64,000 bases of DNA from Acinetobacter lwoffii (GCF_024129355.1 NZ_JAMXXP010000007.1:62001-126000), one strand, 5' to 3'; numbered from the stretch's first letter, positions 46,810 through 57,250 are shown. Notes: a model not told the origin generated them from the sequence alone. Numbers and translations: made by a program.

Positions 46810-48777
46810 CTACTCTCCTCGAGCAAAAAGTTTATCTAGTTGAGCCAATGGAAAGGCGCGCCAAGTCGGACGACCATGATTACATTGACTGGCAAATTCG
46901 GTTTGTTCCATCTGCCGTAATAAAGCATTCATTTCAGACAAACTTAGGATACGATGCGCTCGCACTGCACCATGACAGGCCATTCCCGCCAAAATTTGGT
47001 CACGCTTCTGCAATAGGCTTTGTGCTTGATCCCCCGGATCTAAATCATTCAATAATTCAGGAATCAGGGCATCGAAATCGGCCTTGTGTAGAATAGCCGG
47101 TACACCACGTACGATAACTTGCTCATCACCATACTGATCGATTTCCAGCCCCAAACGTGCCAACTGCTCTTTCAGCTCTTCGACACGCATGGCCTGCATC
47201 CGGCTAATGTTTACGACCTTTGGAATCAGTAGTTGCTGTGACGTCCAGAATTCAGGTTTATCCCAGGCTGATTTCATTTGCTGCAAAACAATACGTTCAT
47301 GCGCCGCATGCATATCGACAATAATCAGACCTTCGGTATTTTGTGCCAGAATGTAGATACCATGTAACTGGGCAATGGCAATGCCCAATGGATGCTCATC
47401 CACTTTGGCCTTTACATGTGTCTGAAAAGACTGCTCAGGACTAAATACTTCGGTTTCCGAACTTTCTCTGAGCGGTGCTAAATAACTTTGCAAGGCATTA
47501 TTCAGCTGCTGTGAACCAGAATAAGATTTACGGTAATCTTGGGAATAATGCACTGTTTGTGGACCTGAAGATGCAAAATCGGTCAGCACATCTGAAGTTT
47601 CATTTTCACTTAAGGCAGATGTCGTTCTCACCACCTGTGGCTGAGAATGCGCAGTCTGATGCAGGCTGAACTGTTCCTGATAACGCGGTTGCGGGGCCGT
47701 CAAGCCAGGCTGTTGATCCTGTTTCATTGCCTCGGCTAAATCTGCAGTTGCGGTCTGGAATTGTGCCAACGTTTCTTTGGCATAATGCCGTACGAACTCA
47801 TGTACTTCACGTTGATTCAGGAAGCGAATTTCATGCTTGGTCGGATGGACGTTTACATCCACATTTTCTGGATCAACTTCTAAAAACAGTAAATAAGCCG
47901 CATGCTGATGCCCATGCAGGATGCCGTCATAGGCCATCCGTAAGGCATGGGAAATGGTTTTGTCTTTGACAATCCGGCCATTTACATAGACATACTGCAA
48001 ATCAGCCTGTGCACGTGCATCTGAAGGATGGCCAAGCCAGCCAGACAAACGCATGTTGATACTGTCTGCATCCATCCAGTAGGCATTTTCAGTAAATTGG
48101 CGGCCAAGCAATTGCTGTACCCGCTGAAAACGCAAAGCGCCGCTATCCGCCACGGGTAAATTCAGTTTGATGCTTTCATTATGTTCTAGCACAAAACGGA
48201 TATCAAAATGCGTCAGTGCCATACGGCGCACAATTTCTTCGATATGACCAAATTCAGTGCCCGGTTTTTTCAGGAATTTACGCCGTGCAGGCACATTAAA
48301 AAACAAATCCTGAACCCGGATATGCGTTCCTTTTGAGGCCGCAACAGCCTGAATTTCCTGATGATCAAAAGCCGTGCCATTGACTTCGACCTGATAACCG
48401 ATACCCTCGTCACTTTGACTGCTGATCATGGTCAGGCGTGAAACTGCTGCTATCGACGCCAGTGCTTCGCCACGAAAGCCCAGACTGCTAATCGCATACA
48501 GCTCATCAGCACTCTGGATTTTGCTGGTGGCATGACGCATCACGGCCAGCGGTAAATCCTCATGATGAATTCCGCGTCCATTGTCGATGATTTCAATTAA
48601 AGTACTGCCGCCCTGTTCGACCCGAATGATCAGCTCTGTCGCCCCCGCATCAATCGAGTTTTCCAGTAACTCCTTGACCACAGAAGCCGGACGTTCAATC
48701 ACCTCACCTGCGGCAATCTGGTTGGCAAGTGCAGGATCAAGGGCACGAATACGGCGCAGACTTAAATCATTCGACAT
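46810..48777 (-). CDS. mutL: DNA mismatch repair protein MutL
   Basis: Links MutS mismatch recognition to strand incision and unwinding. 655 residues. The N-terminal GHKL ATPase has [18 protein letters not shown], and the [15 protein letters not shown] lid; the dimerising C-domain ends in [12 protein letters not shown]. The C-terminal region lacks an evident DQHAxxER endonuclease motif: it reads DMHAAHER, close in form, with ACHGAVRAH nearby, so nicking activity cannot be judged by eye. Start ATG 48777 overlaps the tsaE end by 11 bases. Confidence 0.95.
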   Translation of the reverse strand: MSNDLSLRRIRALDPALANQIAAGEVIERPASVVKELLENSIDAGATELIIRVEQGGSTLIEIIDNGRGIHHEDLPLAVMRHATSKIQSADELYAISSLGFRGEALASIAAVSRLTMISSQSDEGIGYQVEVNGTAFDHQEIQAVAASKGTHIRVQDLFFNVPARRKFLKKPGTEFGHIEEIVRRMALTHFDIRFVLEHNESIKLNLPVADSGALRFQRVQQLLGRQFTENAYWMDADSINMRLSGWLGHPSDARAQADLQYVYVNGRIVKDKTISHALRMAYDGILHGHQHAAYLLFLEVDPENVDVNVHPTKHEIRFLNQREVHEFVRHYAKETLAQFQTATADLAEAMKQDQQPGLTAPQPRYQEQFSLHQTAHSQPQVVRTTSALSENETSDVLTDFASSGPQTVHYSQDYRKSYSGSQQLNNALQSYLAPLRESSETEVFSPEQSFQTHVKAKVDEHPLGIAIAQLHGIYILAQNTEGLIIVDMHAAHERIVLQQMKSAWDKPEFWTSQQLLIPKVVNISRMQAMRVEELKEQLARLGLEIDQYGDEQVIVRGVPAILHKADFDALIPELLNDLDPGDQAQSLLQKRDQILAGMACHGAVRAHRILSLSEMNALLRQMEQTEFASQCNHGRPTWRAFPLAQLDKLFARGE

Positions 48778-49246
48778 GTGAAAATTGACGCTCCAGAGCC
48801 TCTCGTAAAGCAAGATTCGATGAAATCAGGCTTGCAGTACGGGTAAGTTCATCTTCAGATTTTAAAATTTCAATAATCAGGTCAGCTTGCGGAATTTCAT
48901 CACCACCTTTAGATGGCCATTCAAATAAAAATAGCGCATTCGGTGTTTCCAGGTAATCCCGGATGCCCATCAGTTCCAGTTCATAAGGGTCATTCAGACG
49001 ATACAAGTCAAAATGAAAAATATCCTGACCATTAATTTGATAGGGTTCGACCAGTGTATAAGTTGGACTTTTCACTGAACCTTTATGACCCAACTGTTGC
49101 AAATAATAACGCGTTAACGTCGTTTTTCCTGCCCCCAGGTCACCAACCAGATACACGACCCCCGCAGGGAAATTTTCCGCCAGAACTTTGGCCAGTTTTT
49201 GGGTATCGTCTTCATGATTTAAAGTGACATTAAATGAATAAGGCAT
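48767..49246 (-). CDS. tsaE: tRNA threonylcarbamoyladenosine biosynthesis protein TsaE
   Basis: ATPase required with TsaB and TsaD for the t6A37 modification. 159 residues from ATG 49246; P-loop GDLGAGKT at 35-42, then [10 protein letters not shown] and the [14 protein letters not shown] motif. The frame is open 44 codons further upstream, but that part does not resemble the family. Translation coupled to mutL. Confidence 0.93.
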   Translation of the reverse strand: MPYSFNVTLNHEDDTQKLAKVLAENFPAGVVYLVGDLGAGKTTLTRYYLQQLGHKGSVKSPTYTLVEPYQINGQDIFHFDLYRLNDPYELELMGIRDYLETPNALFLFEWPSKGGDEIPQADLIIEILKSEDELTRTASLISSNLALREALERQFSHVE

Positions 49247-49372
49247 ATTACTCACGACATGATGCAAAAGAATAAATATGATAGCATCGCCACGCTTTAA
49301 AAGCCTATTCACCTGTGTGAGAAACTGTATTTTTTCACAGCATCTGTTCCTTAAGAGGTTAATCTGCCTGCC

Positions 49373-50281
49373 ATGCAACCAACTGTTGATTTTAACCCGC
49401 CTATGCTGAATGGGGTCAGTGCCAGTAAAGTGTTTTTGCCAGCCAGTCCAGATGCTCCCCCGACAGTTTTTGCTTATTTATGCATACAATTTGCGCATAT
49501 CACAGCAGATGAATGGCAATCCCGTTTCAACGAGGGTCTGGTCTATGATGCTCAGGGCAATCAATTAACCACAGAAAGTCCATTTCAGGCCAATAGCCAC
49601 TGTTTCTATTACCGCTTTTTGGCAAATGAAGTGCATGTGCCTTTTCAACATCAGATTTTATTTGAAAATGAGCATTTCATGGTGGTCGATAAACCGCATT
49701 TTTTGACCATGAGTCCGACCGGACAATATCTGCAGGAAACGCTATTGGTTCGGCTCAAAAATCAGACCGGTAATGAACATTTAACGCCCATTCACCGGCT
49801 GGATCGTGAAACGGCAGGTGTTGTCCTGATATCCAAATGTGTGGAATCACGTGGCCTATATCAACAGATGTTTGCTACACGGCAGGTGCAAAAAACCTAT
49901 CATGCGATTGCGGCCTATCAACCTGATTTAAAATTTCCATTGATCACGCGATTAAGAATGGAAAAGGGACAGCCCTTTTATACCATGCACGTGCTAGACG
50001 GAACGCCGAATAGCGAGACGGCAATTGATCTATTGGAACATAATACAGAATGGGCCAAATATGAGCTAAAACCACATACTGGCAAGCAGCATCAATTACG
50101 GGTCCACTTGAATCACCTGGGTATTCCGATTCAGCACGATCCCTTTTACCCACAGGTAGCGCACAAGGCGGAAGATGATTTTTCTGCACCTTTAAGTTTA
50201 TTGGCCAAACATATTCAATTTGTCGATCCGATCACGCAGAAAAGCATGAATTTCAGCTCCCAACTTGAATTGACACTGTAA
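49373..50281 (+). CDS. RluA-family pseudouridine synthase
   Basis: 302-residue enzyme isomerising uridine in rRNA or tRNA. The catalytic motif HRLDRETAG and the later [14 protein letters not shown] and HDPFYP segments fit the RluA group. It lacks an obvious S4 domain in front, though residues 30-90 resemble a degenerate RNA-binding start. Exact target base cannot be told from sequence. Divergent from tsaE. Confidence 0.88.
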   Translation: MQPTVDFNPPMLNGVSASKVFLPASPDAPPTVFAYLCIQFAHITADEWQSRFNEGLVYDAQGNQLTTESPFQANSHCFYYRFLANEVHVPFQHQILFENEHFMVVDKPHFLTMSPTGQYLQETLLVRLKNQTGNEHLTPIHRLDRETAGVVLISKCVESRGLYQQMFATRQVQKTYHAIAAYQPDLKFPLITRLRMEKGQPFYTMHVLDGTPNSETAIDLLEHNTEWAKYELKPHTGKQHQLRVHLNHLGIPIQHDPFYPQVAHKAEDDFSAPLSLLAKHIQFVDPITQKSMNFSSQLELTL

Positions 50282-50327
50282 ATCGCTTGTCATTACAGAT
50301 TATTTTCTAAAATCGGTCGCTTTAAGA

Positions 50328-50355
50328 TTGAATTTCAAACGTAATTGATTAGAAT
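50328..50355 (+). promoter_or_regulatory. candidate sigma-70 promoter of the RelB-like gene
   Basis: TTGAAT, 16-base spacer, TAGAAT, each differing from consensus by one or two bases. The predicted start is about 35 bases before the ATG at 50396. Confidence 0.45.
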
Positions 50356-50375
50356 AAAGGCGAAAAGTTAAGTAA

Positions 50376-50389
50376 TTTAAAGCTTTAAA
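50376..50389. promoter_or_regulatory. perfect palindrome TTTAAAGCTTTAAA before RelB-like gene
   Basis: 14-bp perfect palindrome between the predicted transcription start and the ATG. Suitable as an autoregulatory operator for a ribbon-helix-helix antitoxin, though AT-rich palindromes also occur by chance. Confidence 0.35.
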
Positions 50390-50395
50390 AATATT

Positions 50396-50743
50396 ATGAG
50401 AAAAACTGAAGTTTATCAAATTCGCTTAGACTCGCAAGAGAAGAAACAAGCCTTTGCGGTATTTAAGCAATTGGGGATTACGCCAGCTCAGGCCGTGCGT
50501 CTTTTTTTCAAGCAAGTGGTGATTACCAAATCGATCCCCTTCTCGATTGAAAACCAGAATATCAATCTGGAACAACTGATTCGGCTGCGCAAGCTGAAAC
50601 AAAATGAAGCTAAAACCGAGCAAAATGCGCTTTCCAGTTCTGCCCTGAATCTGCTGGATGATCAGGAGATCCAGCTGGATGATGATCATCTTGATTTATT
50701 TGAAGAGCTGAATGCCATTTTGGGTGAAAGCGACAAAATTTAA
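50396..50743 (+). CDS. RelB/DinJ-family antitoxin-like protein, apparently orphan
   Basis: 115 residues. The N-terminal part RKTEVYQIRLDSQEKKQAFAVFKQLGITPAQAVRLFFKQVVITKSIPF has the ribbon-helix-helix layout of RelB/DinJ: a beta strand, then two helices with the 'GITPAQAVRLF' turn and the closing 'IPF'. The C-terminus is helical, charged and acidic, as antitoxin tails are. No RelE/YafQ/HigB-type toxin follows; the next gene is a GNAT acetyltransferase 97 bases on. No good ribosome site. It may be an orphan that regulates itself or other genes. Confidence 0.7.
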   Translation: MRKTEVYQIRLDSQEKKQAFAVFKQLGITPAQAVRLFFKQVVITKSIPFSIENQNINLEQLIRLRKLKQNEAKTEQNALSSSALNLLDDQEIQLDDDHLDLFEELNAILGESDKI

Positions 50744-50839
50744 CATTGTTGCATTTCCGAACAATTTCTAAAGCCTGCCACTCACAAACTTCGCTATGCT
50801 TGATGCTGATAATCAATAAAAATTAGCATGGAGTATGCA

Positions 50840-51283
50840 ATGCTCGTACGACGCGCCCAGTCAGCAGACCTGAATCAGCTGGCGGTATTATTTGATGAAT
50901 ATCGACAGTTTTATGGTACGTCTTCCAATCCTGAACTCTCTTACCAATTTTTAAAACAGCGTTTTGAAGATGGGCAGACCGTCATTTTCATTAATACCAA
51001 AGATGATACTTTTACCGGCTTTATTATCCTGTATCTGGGTTTTTCCTCAGTGGCCTGCTCGACCTATTATATTCTGGATGATGTCTATATCACCCCGGTG
51101 TTTCGGCGTCAGGGCGCAGCCAAACAACTGATTGATACCGCGATTTTATTTGCCAAACATGAACAGGCCTTAAGAATCACTCTGGAAACCCAAAAGAATA
51201 ATTATCAATCGCATAAATTGTATGAATCTATGGGATTTATCAAGGATGATGAATTTCAGACTTATCACTGTTTCCTGAAATAA
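50840..51283 (+). CDS. GNAT family N-acetyltransferase
   Basis: 147 residues with the acetyl-CoA fold: LDDVYITPVFRRQGAAKQLID contains motif A (R/Q-x-x-G-x-A), and LYESMGFIKDDEFQTYHCFL ends the domain. The start at 50840 has GGAG 7 bases upstream; an ATG 12 bases earlier lies within that site. Substrate unknown. It follows the RelB-like gene, but the gap and the different fold class of known GNAT toxins' antitoxins make a toxin role unlikely. Confidence 0.85.
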   Translation: MLVRRAQSADLNQLAVLFDEYRQFYGTSSNPELSYQFLKQRFEDGQTVIFINTKDDTFTGFIILYLGFSSVACSTYYILDDVYITPVFRRQGAAKQLIDTAILFAKHEQALRITLETQKNNYQSHKLYESMGFIKDDEFQTYHCFLK

Positions 51284-51325
51284 CTCCTAATCTTTTCATC
51301 ACATTTCAAGCGAATAAAAAATTTA

Positions 51326-52033
51326 TTATTCTGAGCGGAATTTGGCCTGCGCCACCTGTTCTGCATTTAAATACAACCATTCTCCTTCAGCCAGTTCAGG
51401 CAAAGCCAAAGCACCAATCTGTGCACGATGTAGCTGTTCAACTTTATTGCCTACGGCAGCTAGCATGCGCTTCACCTGATGATAGACGCCTTGATGAATG
51501 GTCATTTGCAGACGGTTCTCAGCCAATCGAGTCACTTCAGTAGCCGCAAAAATACCTTTTTCATTTCTCAATTCGACACCTTGTTCTAGTTGCTGAATCT
51601 GTTCATCCGTGACTGGATCCGCAGTTTGCATCTGATAAACTTTGGCGACATGTTTTTTGGGATGGGTGAGCGCTTGCAGGAACTGTCCATCATCGGTCAG
51701 CAATAACAGTCCGGTGGTATCCTGATCCAGACGGCCCACACACTGAATCCCCCGATTCAGCAAAATGTCATCAAACAGGTCAAACACACTAAAATGATGC
51801 GTCGCCTGATGCGAACACTCGTAGCCTTGTGGCTTGTTTAAGGCGATATAGACTTTTTCCCGATAGGTATGACTTTTCCCATAAACCTCGAAATTTAAGT
51901 TATTCAAATCCAGTTTATGTTTGGGATTGTCAATCACTTCATCTTGAATTGAAACAGCACCATTTTTAATCAGTTGCTGACAATGCTTGCGGGAGCCGAA
52001 ACCTTGTGACTGCAACATTTTTTCCAATAGCAT
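51326..52033 (-). CDS. rsuA: 16S rRNA pseudouridine(516) synthase-type enzyme
   Basis: 235 residues: N-terminal S4 domain (MLLEKMLQSQGFGSRKHCQQLI) and a RsuA/RluB/E/F catalytic domain with the GRLDQDTTGLLLLTDDG motif, the Asp being the nucleophile. Closest in form to RsuA, which modifies U516 of 16S rRNA. Convergent with the GNAT gene; no terminator is obvious in the 42-base gap. Confidence 0.85.
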   Translation of the reverse strand: MLLEKMLQSQGFGSRKHCQQLIKNGAVSIQDEVIDNPKHKLDLNNLNFEVYGKSHTYREKVYIALNKPQGYECSHQATHHFSVFDLFDDILLNRGIQCVGRLDQDTTGLLLLTDDGQFLQALTHPKKHVAKVYQMQTADPVTDEQIQQLEQGVELRNEKGIFAATEVTRLAENRLQMTIHQGVYHQVKRMLAAVGNKVEQLHRAQIGALALPELAEGEWLYLNAEQVAQAKFRSE

Positions 52034-52173
52034 CTGTTTATACCTGTATCGAGTGAAGACCTGTGCATTCTATCCTGAAACAGTCATGAATTTGGTTTCT
52101 TCCGCTGTTTTCTAGGTATCATGCGTTGAAAAGCTCTACAATAGCTTTATTTTTCATTCTTTCTCTCCCGCTT

Positions 52174-52626
52174 ATGTCGCAACTTGATCTGAATCTGATT
52201 GTTCTTTTGGTTTTACTGGCTTGCGGTATTTTCAGTCACAATAGCGCCGTCACCATTGCTGCAGCGGTATTAATTGTTTTAAAAATCACGCCTCTCAGCA
52301 GTTTATTGCCTTATGTACAGGCGCATGGTTTAAATATCGGCATTATTATTCTGACCATTGGTGTTCTGACACCGATTGCCAGTGGCAAAATTTCAGGAGA
52401 AAGTATTCTCAAATCTTTCCTGAGCTGGAAGTCTTTGCTGGCAATCGCGATTGGGGTTTTTGTTGCTTGGCTGGGCGGACGTGGAGTGAAGCTGATGTCC
52501 AATCAGCCAGATGTGGTGGCCGGACTGTTATTAGGCACAGTGGCTGGTGTAGCAGTATTACGCGGTGTTCCAGTCGGTCCTTTAATTGCGGCTGGGATTT
52601 TATCGTTATTGATTAGTACACAATAA
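52174..52626 (+). CDS. UPF0756 (DUF441) membrane protein
   Basis: 150 residues, four to five hydrophobic helices with the family segments [33 protein letters not shown] and [26 protein letters not shown]. Equivalent to E. coli YeaL. Function unknown. The ATG at 52174 gives the family's usual length; no ribosome site is evident there, and the upstream extension starts at a TTG. Confidence 0.85.
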   Translation: MSQLDLNLIVLLVLLACGIFSHNSAVTIAAAVLIVLKITPLSSLLPYVQAHGLNIGIIILTIGVLTPIASGKISGESILKSFLSWKSLLAIAIGVFVAWLGGRGVKLMSNQPDVVAGLLLGTVAGVAVLRGVPVGPLIAAGILSLLISTQ

Positions 52627-52675
52627 TGTTCAAATCATCAGCGCCCTTCACCAGTATGCAAAGATTTCTCAAAAA

Positions 52676-52863
52676 TAATCATATAACGGGAAATATGCAG
52701 ATCGCCCGATGATTATCTTGCGCTAATCTCTAACGCAGTACGTCAGGCTTGCTCAGAAGATACTATCAAATCAACGGAATATTTATTAATTCGATCTTTC
52801 AAAATTCAAGCAAAGGAAAGTGAATGATTTTTAAAAGCGGTGACCTGATAAAAATCAGAAATT
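52676..52863 (+). other. possible decayed small reading frames
   Basis: An open stretch without a usual start ends at TGA 52825-52827 (its last part reads SNAVRQACSEDTIK...KESE). The next frame's ATG (52824) overlaps that stop as ATGA, with AAGGA 7 bases upstream. The look is of a degraded two-gene unit, but both frames are short and neither resembles a family I know. Confidence 0.25.
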
Positions 52864-52884
52864 CAATAAATGACACACACCAGT

Positions 52885-53211
52885 CTAATCTTTCAAAGCA
52901 TAGACCAAACTTTCTATCATCTCACCATTTTCCAAATATACTTTAACCGGGATACGTTGATATTCATCGCCTTCAAATGCATCCAGCTCATCCCAATATT
53001 GGGGAAGATTCTCGGATATGAATACATAACCCGGAACAATCTCTCCCGAATCACTGAGCTGAATACCCGGGCTACCCAGCTCAGCACCCCAACCACGCTG
53101 CTGCAAATACCCACGAATATAACCGGCTTTCCAGCTCCCCCCAATCCGCTCCATGACAGGGGCATTGGGTTGCTGCGGACGAAGCGTGCCGTATACGAAT
53201 AAACTATGCAT
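52885..53211 (-). CDS. gamma-glutamylcyclotransferase family protein
   Basis: 108 residues with the GGCT-fold signature YGTLRP at 7-12 and the later LDAFEGDEYQRIPVKV, in which the first Glu is the catalytic acid. Resembles YtfP/BtrG-like proteins that release pyroglutamate from gamma-glutamyl amines. Substrate unknown. Follows the helicase gene by 31 bases on the same strand. Confidence 0.85.
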   Translation of the reverse strand: MHSLFVYGTLRPQQPNAPVMERIGGSWKAGYIRGYLQQRGWGAELGSPGIQLSDSGEIVPGYVFISENLPQYWDELDAFEGDEYQRIPVKVYLENGEMIESLVYALKD

Positions 53212-53242
53212 CTTAAGAACTCTTAAACATCACTTTTAATGA

Positions 53243-54958
53243 TTATTCTACAAATAGTAGTGCCAGACGCACTTGGTCATAAGCCATTTTAGGCGTGGTC
53301 AATTCCACAATCGGACGCAACTTAATAGAACCGTCATCATTAAAATGCTCCGAGTTTTGACGCTTGGTCAGGCGTTTATAAATCTTGCGAACCTGCTCCA
53401 CCACTTCCTCACCCGGATGTGCCAGCGAGATATCCAGCCCCTGCTCTTTATGCAAACGCCCCAAATGATTGATGATGGTTGCCGGAGTCAAACCACGTTC
53501 AGTCGCGATATCGGCAATTTCATAACCTTCTTCAAACAGTTCACGCGTTTCGTCTAGCGTTGCAGCGGCATAGCTTTGCTTACCCCCATTCTTGGAAATT
53601 TTCTTCTCATTGCGCTGGATTTCAACTTCATTCAAAGTCCCGCCACAATGTCGGATAAAGGCCTTATGCTGTGCCGTCAAATCGACATTTTCAAAATTCG
53701 CTTCGGCTTCATCAGAAAGTTCTTGAAAACGGCGATCGGCTTTAATTGCCAGACTATCGAGTTCCAAAGCCTGCTCATTAAAACCTTTTAATCGTAGGCC
53801 ATTTAAGCTTTTCAAACGGGACAACGCGACATAGCCCTGTCCTTTTTCAAAAGTATGGCTCAGGTCAATCTCGGCAGCTTCCAGGGTCATGCCTTGTGAT
53901 TTATGAATGGTAATCGCCCAGGCCAGACGCAATGGAATCTGCTGGAAACTGGCAATGGTTTTACCGGCCTCATTGTCTACCGACCAGGTTTCAGGCTCAA
54001 CCACCAATGTAGTGCCATCGGTCAGTTTGACTTTAGGCAGCACACCATATTCATCATCTTCTTCAAAACTGATCACTTCGCCCAAACTGCCGTTGATATA
54101 ACCCATATCAAAGTTGTTTTTCACAAACATGACTTTGGCATGTTTTTTCAGGGTTAAGGCTTCAGGCGCTCGCACTGACGATTTTAAAGTCTCGATCAGC
54201 TTTTCATTGCCATCACACTGCGCATCAAACTGGCGCGGATCATTGTCAATTTCATTCAGATGTTTAAAGTTAATACTGTCCACATCCATATTATGCGTAT
54301 ACAGGCGCGTATAGGTATCACCAATTTCTTGATGTCGCGTGGCCTGTAAAGCAGTGCGGTGTTCATGGCTAATCGCCTGCGCACGGATCGCATTCAGAAT
54401 GTCATTCAAATAATCATTGCCCTGACGATGCTGCTCAGTTAGGTAGCAAACGCGAAACTTGGCTTCGACCCAGGCATCCGACATAAAGCAGAATTTGTCG
54501 CGGTTGCGCTCATCATTTTTACCGACTGGCGGTAACTGGAAAAAGTCCCCTGCTACAATCACCTGAATACCACCGAAAGCTTCATCACTTTCTTTGAAAT
54601 ATTTCAATACCTGATTGACCAGATTCAGCTGCTTGGCATGCAGCATTGAAATTTCGTCAATAATCAGGACTTGCGCATTTTCCAGATGTTCTTTTAAGTA
54701 TTTGCGCTCTTTCATCCGCTTTAAGTCTTCTTCAGACAAAAAGTCTTTAATGCCAATGCCTGCCCAGGTATGAATAGTCATACCATTCATGTGTGTGGCT
54801 GCAATACCGGTCGATGCGGTAATCGCGACGGCGACCTTACGTGCCTTTAAATAATTAATATATTGATTCAGCGTATAGGTTTTTCCTGCACCGGCAGAAC
54901 CGGTTAAAAAGACATTTTCTCCTGCTTTGAGTAACTTAAGGGCAGTTTCCTGTTTCAT
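53243..54958 (-). CDS. Pif1/RecD-type DNA helicase with C-terminal helix-turn-helix
   Basis: 571-residue superfamily-1B helicase. Walker A GSAGAGKT at 20-27, Walker B IIDEIS with D101/E102, a Q-rich GDFFQLPPV motif III, then the SH3-like insert (GYINGSLGEVISFEE) and motif V/VI AWAITIHKSQGMTL and VALSRLKSL. The C-terminal 130 residues include an HTH_40-like segment (LFEEGYEIADIATERGLTPATIINHLGRL), which is also found at the end of some RecQ helicases. Likely acts in replication-fork or recombination repair, with the HTH guiding DNA contact. Confidence 0.88.
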   Translation of the reverse strand: MKQETALKLLKAGENVFLTGSAGAGKTYTLNQYINYLKARKVAVAITASTGIAATHMNGMTIHTWAGIGIKDFLSEEDLKRMKERKYLKEHLENAQVLIIDEISMLHAKQLNLVNQVLKYFKESDEAFGGIQVIVAGDFFQLPPVGKNDERNRDKFCFMSDAWVEAKFRVCYLTEQHRQGNDYLNDILNAIRAQAISHEHRTALQATRHQEIGDTYTRLYTHNMDVDSINFKHLNEIDNDPRQFDAQCDGNEKLIETLKSSVRAPEALTLKKHAKVMFVKNNFDMGYINGSLGEVISFEEDDEYGVLPKVKLTDGTTLVVEPETWSVDNEAGKTIASFQQIPLRLAWAITIHKSQGMTLEAAEIDLSHTFEKGQGYVALSRLKSLNGLRLKGFNEQALELDSLAIKADRRFQELSDEAEANFENVDLTAQHKAFIRHCGGTLNEVEIQRNEKKISKNGGKQSYAAATLDETRELFEEGYEIADIATERGLTPATIINHLGRLHKEQGLDISLAHPGEEVVEQVRKIYKRLTKRQNSEHFNDDGSIKLRPIVELTTPKMAYDQVRLALLFVE

Positions 54959-55047
54959 AAGAGCAATACCGTGAAAGAACGGCTATAGCCTAACGATTTT
55001 TGGCAGAAAAGTTAAGCGTCATGGCGGAAAACCACTTAATCTTGCAC

Positions 55048-57060
55048 TTAAGCCTGCAAGTTGAGCCAGTTGATAAAATGCATCGCGATATTGCTATATT
55101 CAGCTTCTGCCTTTTGATTGTTCGGATATTCCAGCTGATCGAAGATCACTTGCCCATTGACGATCCGACAGCCCAGAATTAAAGGTAAACGCACATCCGG
55201 ATGCGACATGCGAAAGGCCACATATTGCCCTTCAATAATCTGCTGGGCATAACTGGCCGCCAGACAGTTCCTGAAAATTTTAGATTCCTCTAAAATCCGA
55301 TCCAAAGTTTTAAGTTCTTCAAAACGCCAGTTGAAATACAGTAAAAATGAAACCTGAGTGATTGGTGTCCAGTTCACCAGTGCGAACTGTTTTTTCAGCT
55401 TGGCGATCATTTCCTGCTTTTGAACCTGATCATGCCAGACGACCGCCTGATTAAACAAACTGGTCCAGCTCAGATTTTTCGGTATTTCTGTATGGCTGGA
55501 AAAATACTCTACCAGATAGTCACGCACATAACTGTCAAATAGCGACTCACGTACATGCCCGCTTTGCAAATAAAACAGCTGCCTGAACTCAGTAAAAGGA
55601 ATGCGATAGCGGTGCAGAACATTATAGAAATCACGATTCTGCTGGCTTTGAGGCTGAATATACACCAGAACCTCATCGGGTAAATGCGCCGTAATTTTAT
55701 ATAAATGCTGCATATAAGCCTGCATCATCCGGCTCAAGTTCAGATAAACCTTTTTAGTCAGCTGATCATCCATTTTAACCACATTGCGCAGCAGCTCCAT
55801 CCATTCGTCCAGATACAGAATTGAAGGGCTAATCGCAATCCGCTGATCCTCAATCGATTGGCGTGTGCCTTTTAATACCACCGCCTGATTATACTGATGC
55901 TGAAACCAGTCATGCTGGATTGCATATTCATGCATGCTATGAATAAACAGTCGCGCCGAGACATATTGAAAATATTGCAAAGTCGCCAAAATAATCTGGG
56001 GATGAATATGATGGCTGTCTACAAAACTTAGGGCCGTTACTGCGACCCGCACACTGCTATGCTGGATATTATTACTGATCCAGTCCAGTACCTCGGCCGA
56101 TTGCTTAAAGATCCAGTTCACGGCACGATGACAGTCAAATAGTGGCAATCGGGCTACTTTTTTCTGCCATAAATACGGATAATTTTCCAGGAAATTCCGT
56201 TTGGATAATAAATCATCCCGATGCCACACGTCCCGGTTCATCAGACGGACAAAACCGAGCAGGTTACTCTGCTCCTCAGCATGCCGATACAGCAAACAGA
56301 TATCATCAGTATGATCATTCAGTTCATGCAAATTAAAGCGCTCTTCAAAAGACAGTGACATAATCCGGAACATCGCCGGAGGCAAAAACTGTGCGGCGCT
56401 AAAACAGAACTCATCCAGACTGTCCATCAATGACTGGATCGACAGGAATTCATCCTGCTGTAGACACTCCAAAGAAAAAGCCTGTTGCAAGCTTTCAAGA
56501 ATCTGCTGTGGAATCTCTTGTTCATCCTGAATAAAGTTTTGCATGACAGGTGCTGTATACAACCCGGCCTTGATCAGCTGCTGGTCGATAATCTCAGCTT
56601 GAACAATCGACATTTGCTGCAAAAATTCGGACACCCGTTCCAGGCCATTAACCCACGCATAAACCTGAGCCAGGATAAGCTGACGTAACTGTTTGGCTTT
56701 GTCGCGTAAATACAGCGAATGCTGTGGTTTTAAATCGCCAGTCAGGAAATAGATATCCTGTAAAAAGAATTCCTCCAGGGCTTCTGCCTTACATTGCTGA
56801 AAATAAAAATGACTGTCAACCAAAGCAGGTGCAGCTCCAGAGTCTAGTGCATAGGGAGTATGAAACTGGATATAAAACAGACCATCCAGCAATTCAATCC
56901 GGCACTGATCCTGCTGAATTTTTATTAAATTTTGTGCATTCAGATGACCAATTATTGCCATCTGATCAAGATAAAGCTGGTTGAGCTCCGGAGAAATCCG
57001 TAAACATTGTTGTGCCAACAACCTTAAAGGTGCTACCAAGCTATCCTGTTCCATACGCAC
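55048..57060 (-). CDS. PcfJ-like domain protein, function unknown
   Basis: 670-residue cytoplasmic protein. The last 120 residues contain the PcfJ-like pattern: FRNCLAASYAQQIIEGQYVAFRM, then a strand rich in Leu and the closing QVIFDQLEYPNNQKAEAEY. The long N-terminal part is helical, aromatic- and Gln-rich, without any catalytic motif I can see. PcfJ domains occur on plasmids and in chromosomal genes of unknown role. Upstream of the helicase by 89 bases on the same strand; whether they work together is unknown. Confidence 0.65.
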   Translation of the reverse strand: MRMEQDSLVAPLRLLAQQCLRISPELNQLYLDQMAIIGHLNAQNLIKIQQDQCRIELLDGLFYIQFHTPYALDSGAAPALVDSHFYFQQCKAEALEEFFLQDIYFLTGDLKPQHSLYLRDKAKQLRQLILAQVYAWVNGLERVSEFLQQMSIVQAEIIDQQLIKAGLYTAPVMQNFIQDEQEIPQQILESLQQAFSLECLQQDEFLSIQSLMDSLDEFCFSAAQFLPPAMFRIMSLSFEERFNLHELNDHTDDICLLYRHAEEQSNLLGFVRLMNRDVWHRDDLLSKRNFLENYPYLWQKKVARLPLFDCHRAVNWIFKQSAEVLDWISNNIQHSSVRVAVTALSFVDSHHIHPQIILATLQYFQYVSARLFIHSMHEYAIQHDWFQHQYNQAVVLKGTRQSIEDQRIAISPSILYLDEWMELLRNVVKMDDQLTKKVYLNLSRMMQAYMQHLYKITAHLPDEVLVYIQPQSQQNRDFYNVLHRYRIPFTEFRQLFYLQSGHVRESLFDSYVRDYLVEYFSSHTEIPKNLSWTSLFNQAVVWHDQVQKQEMIAKLKKQFALVNWTPITQVSFLLYFNWRFEELKTLDRILEESKIFRNCLAASYAQQIIEGQYVAFRMSHPDVRLPLILGCRIVNGQVIFDQLEYPNNQKAEAEYSNIAMHFINWLNLQA

Positions 57061-57250
57061 ACCTCGGTCATCTTAGAATCATCTTATTTTTATATTGGAT
57101 CATGCTGAGTCCCTGATCACCAATCAGTGAACACTTAAAAATACATTATGGCATCACTTGCACTATAAAAAAGTCCATGCATCCTTTTTCCTAAAAATAG
57201 AACATCTCAATAGATCATAGCCTAGATTTTATAGAAAGAATTTTTCTTTT

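Noticed and set aside
50396-51283. Calling the RelB-like and GNAT genes a toxin-antitoxin system
   Set aside because: Known RelB partners are RelE-type toxins and known GNAT toxins pair with DUF1778. A 97-bp gap separates the genes. Kept only as a hypothesis.
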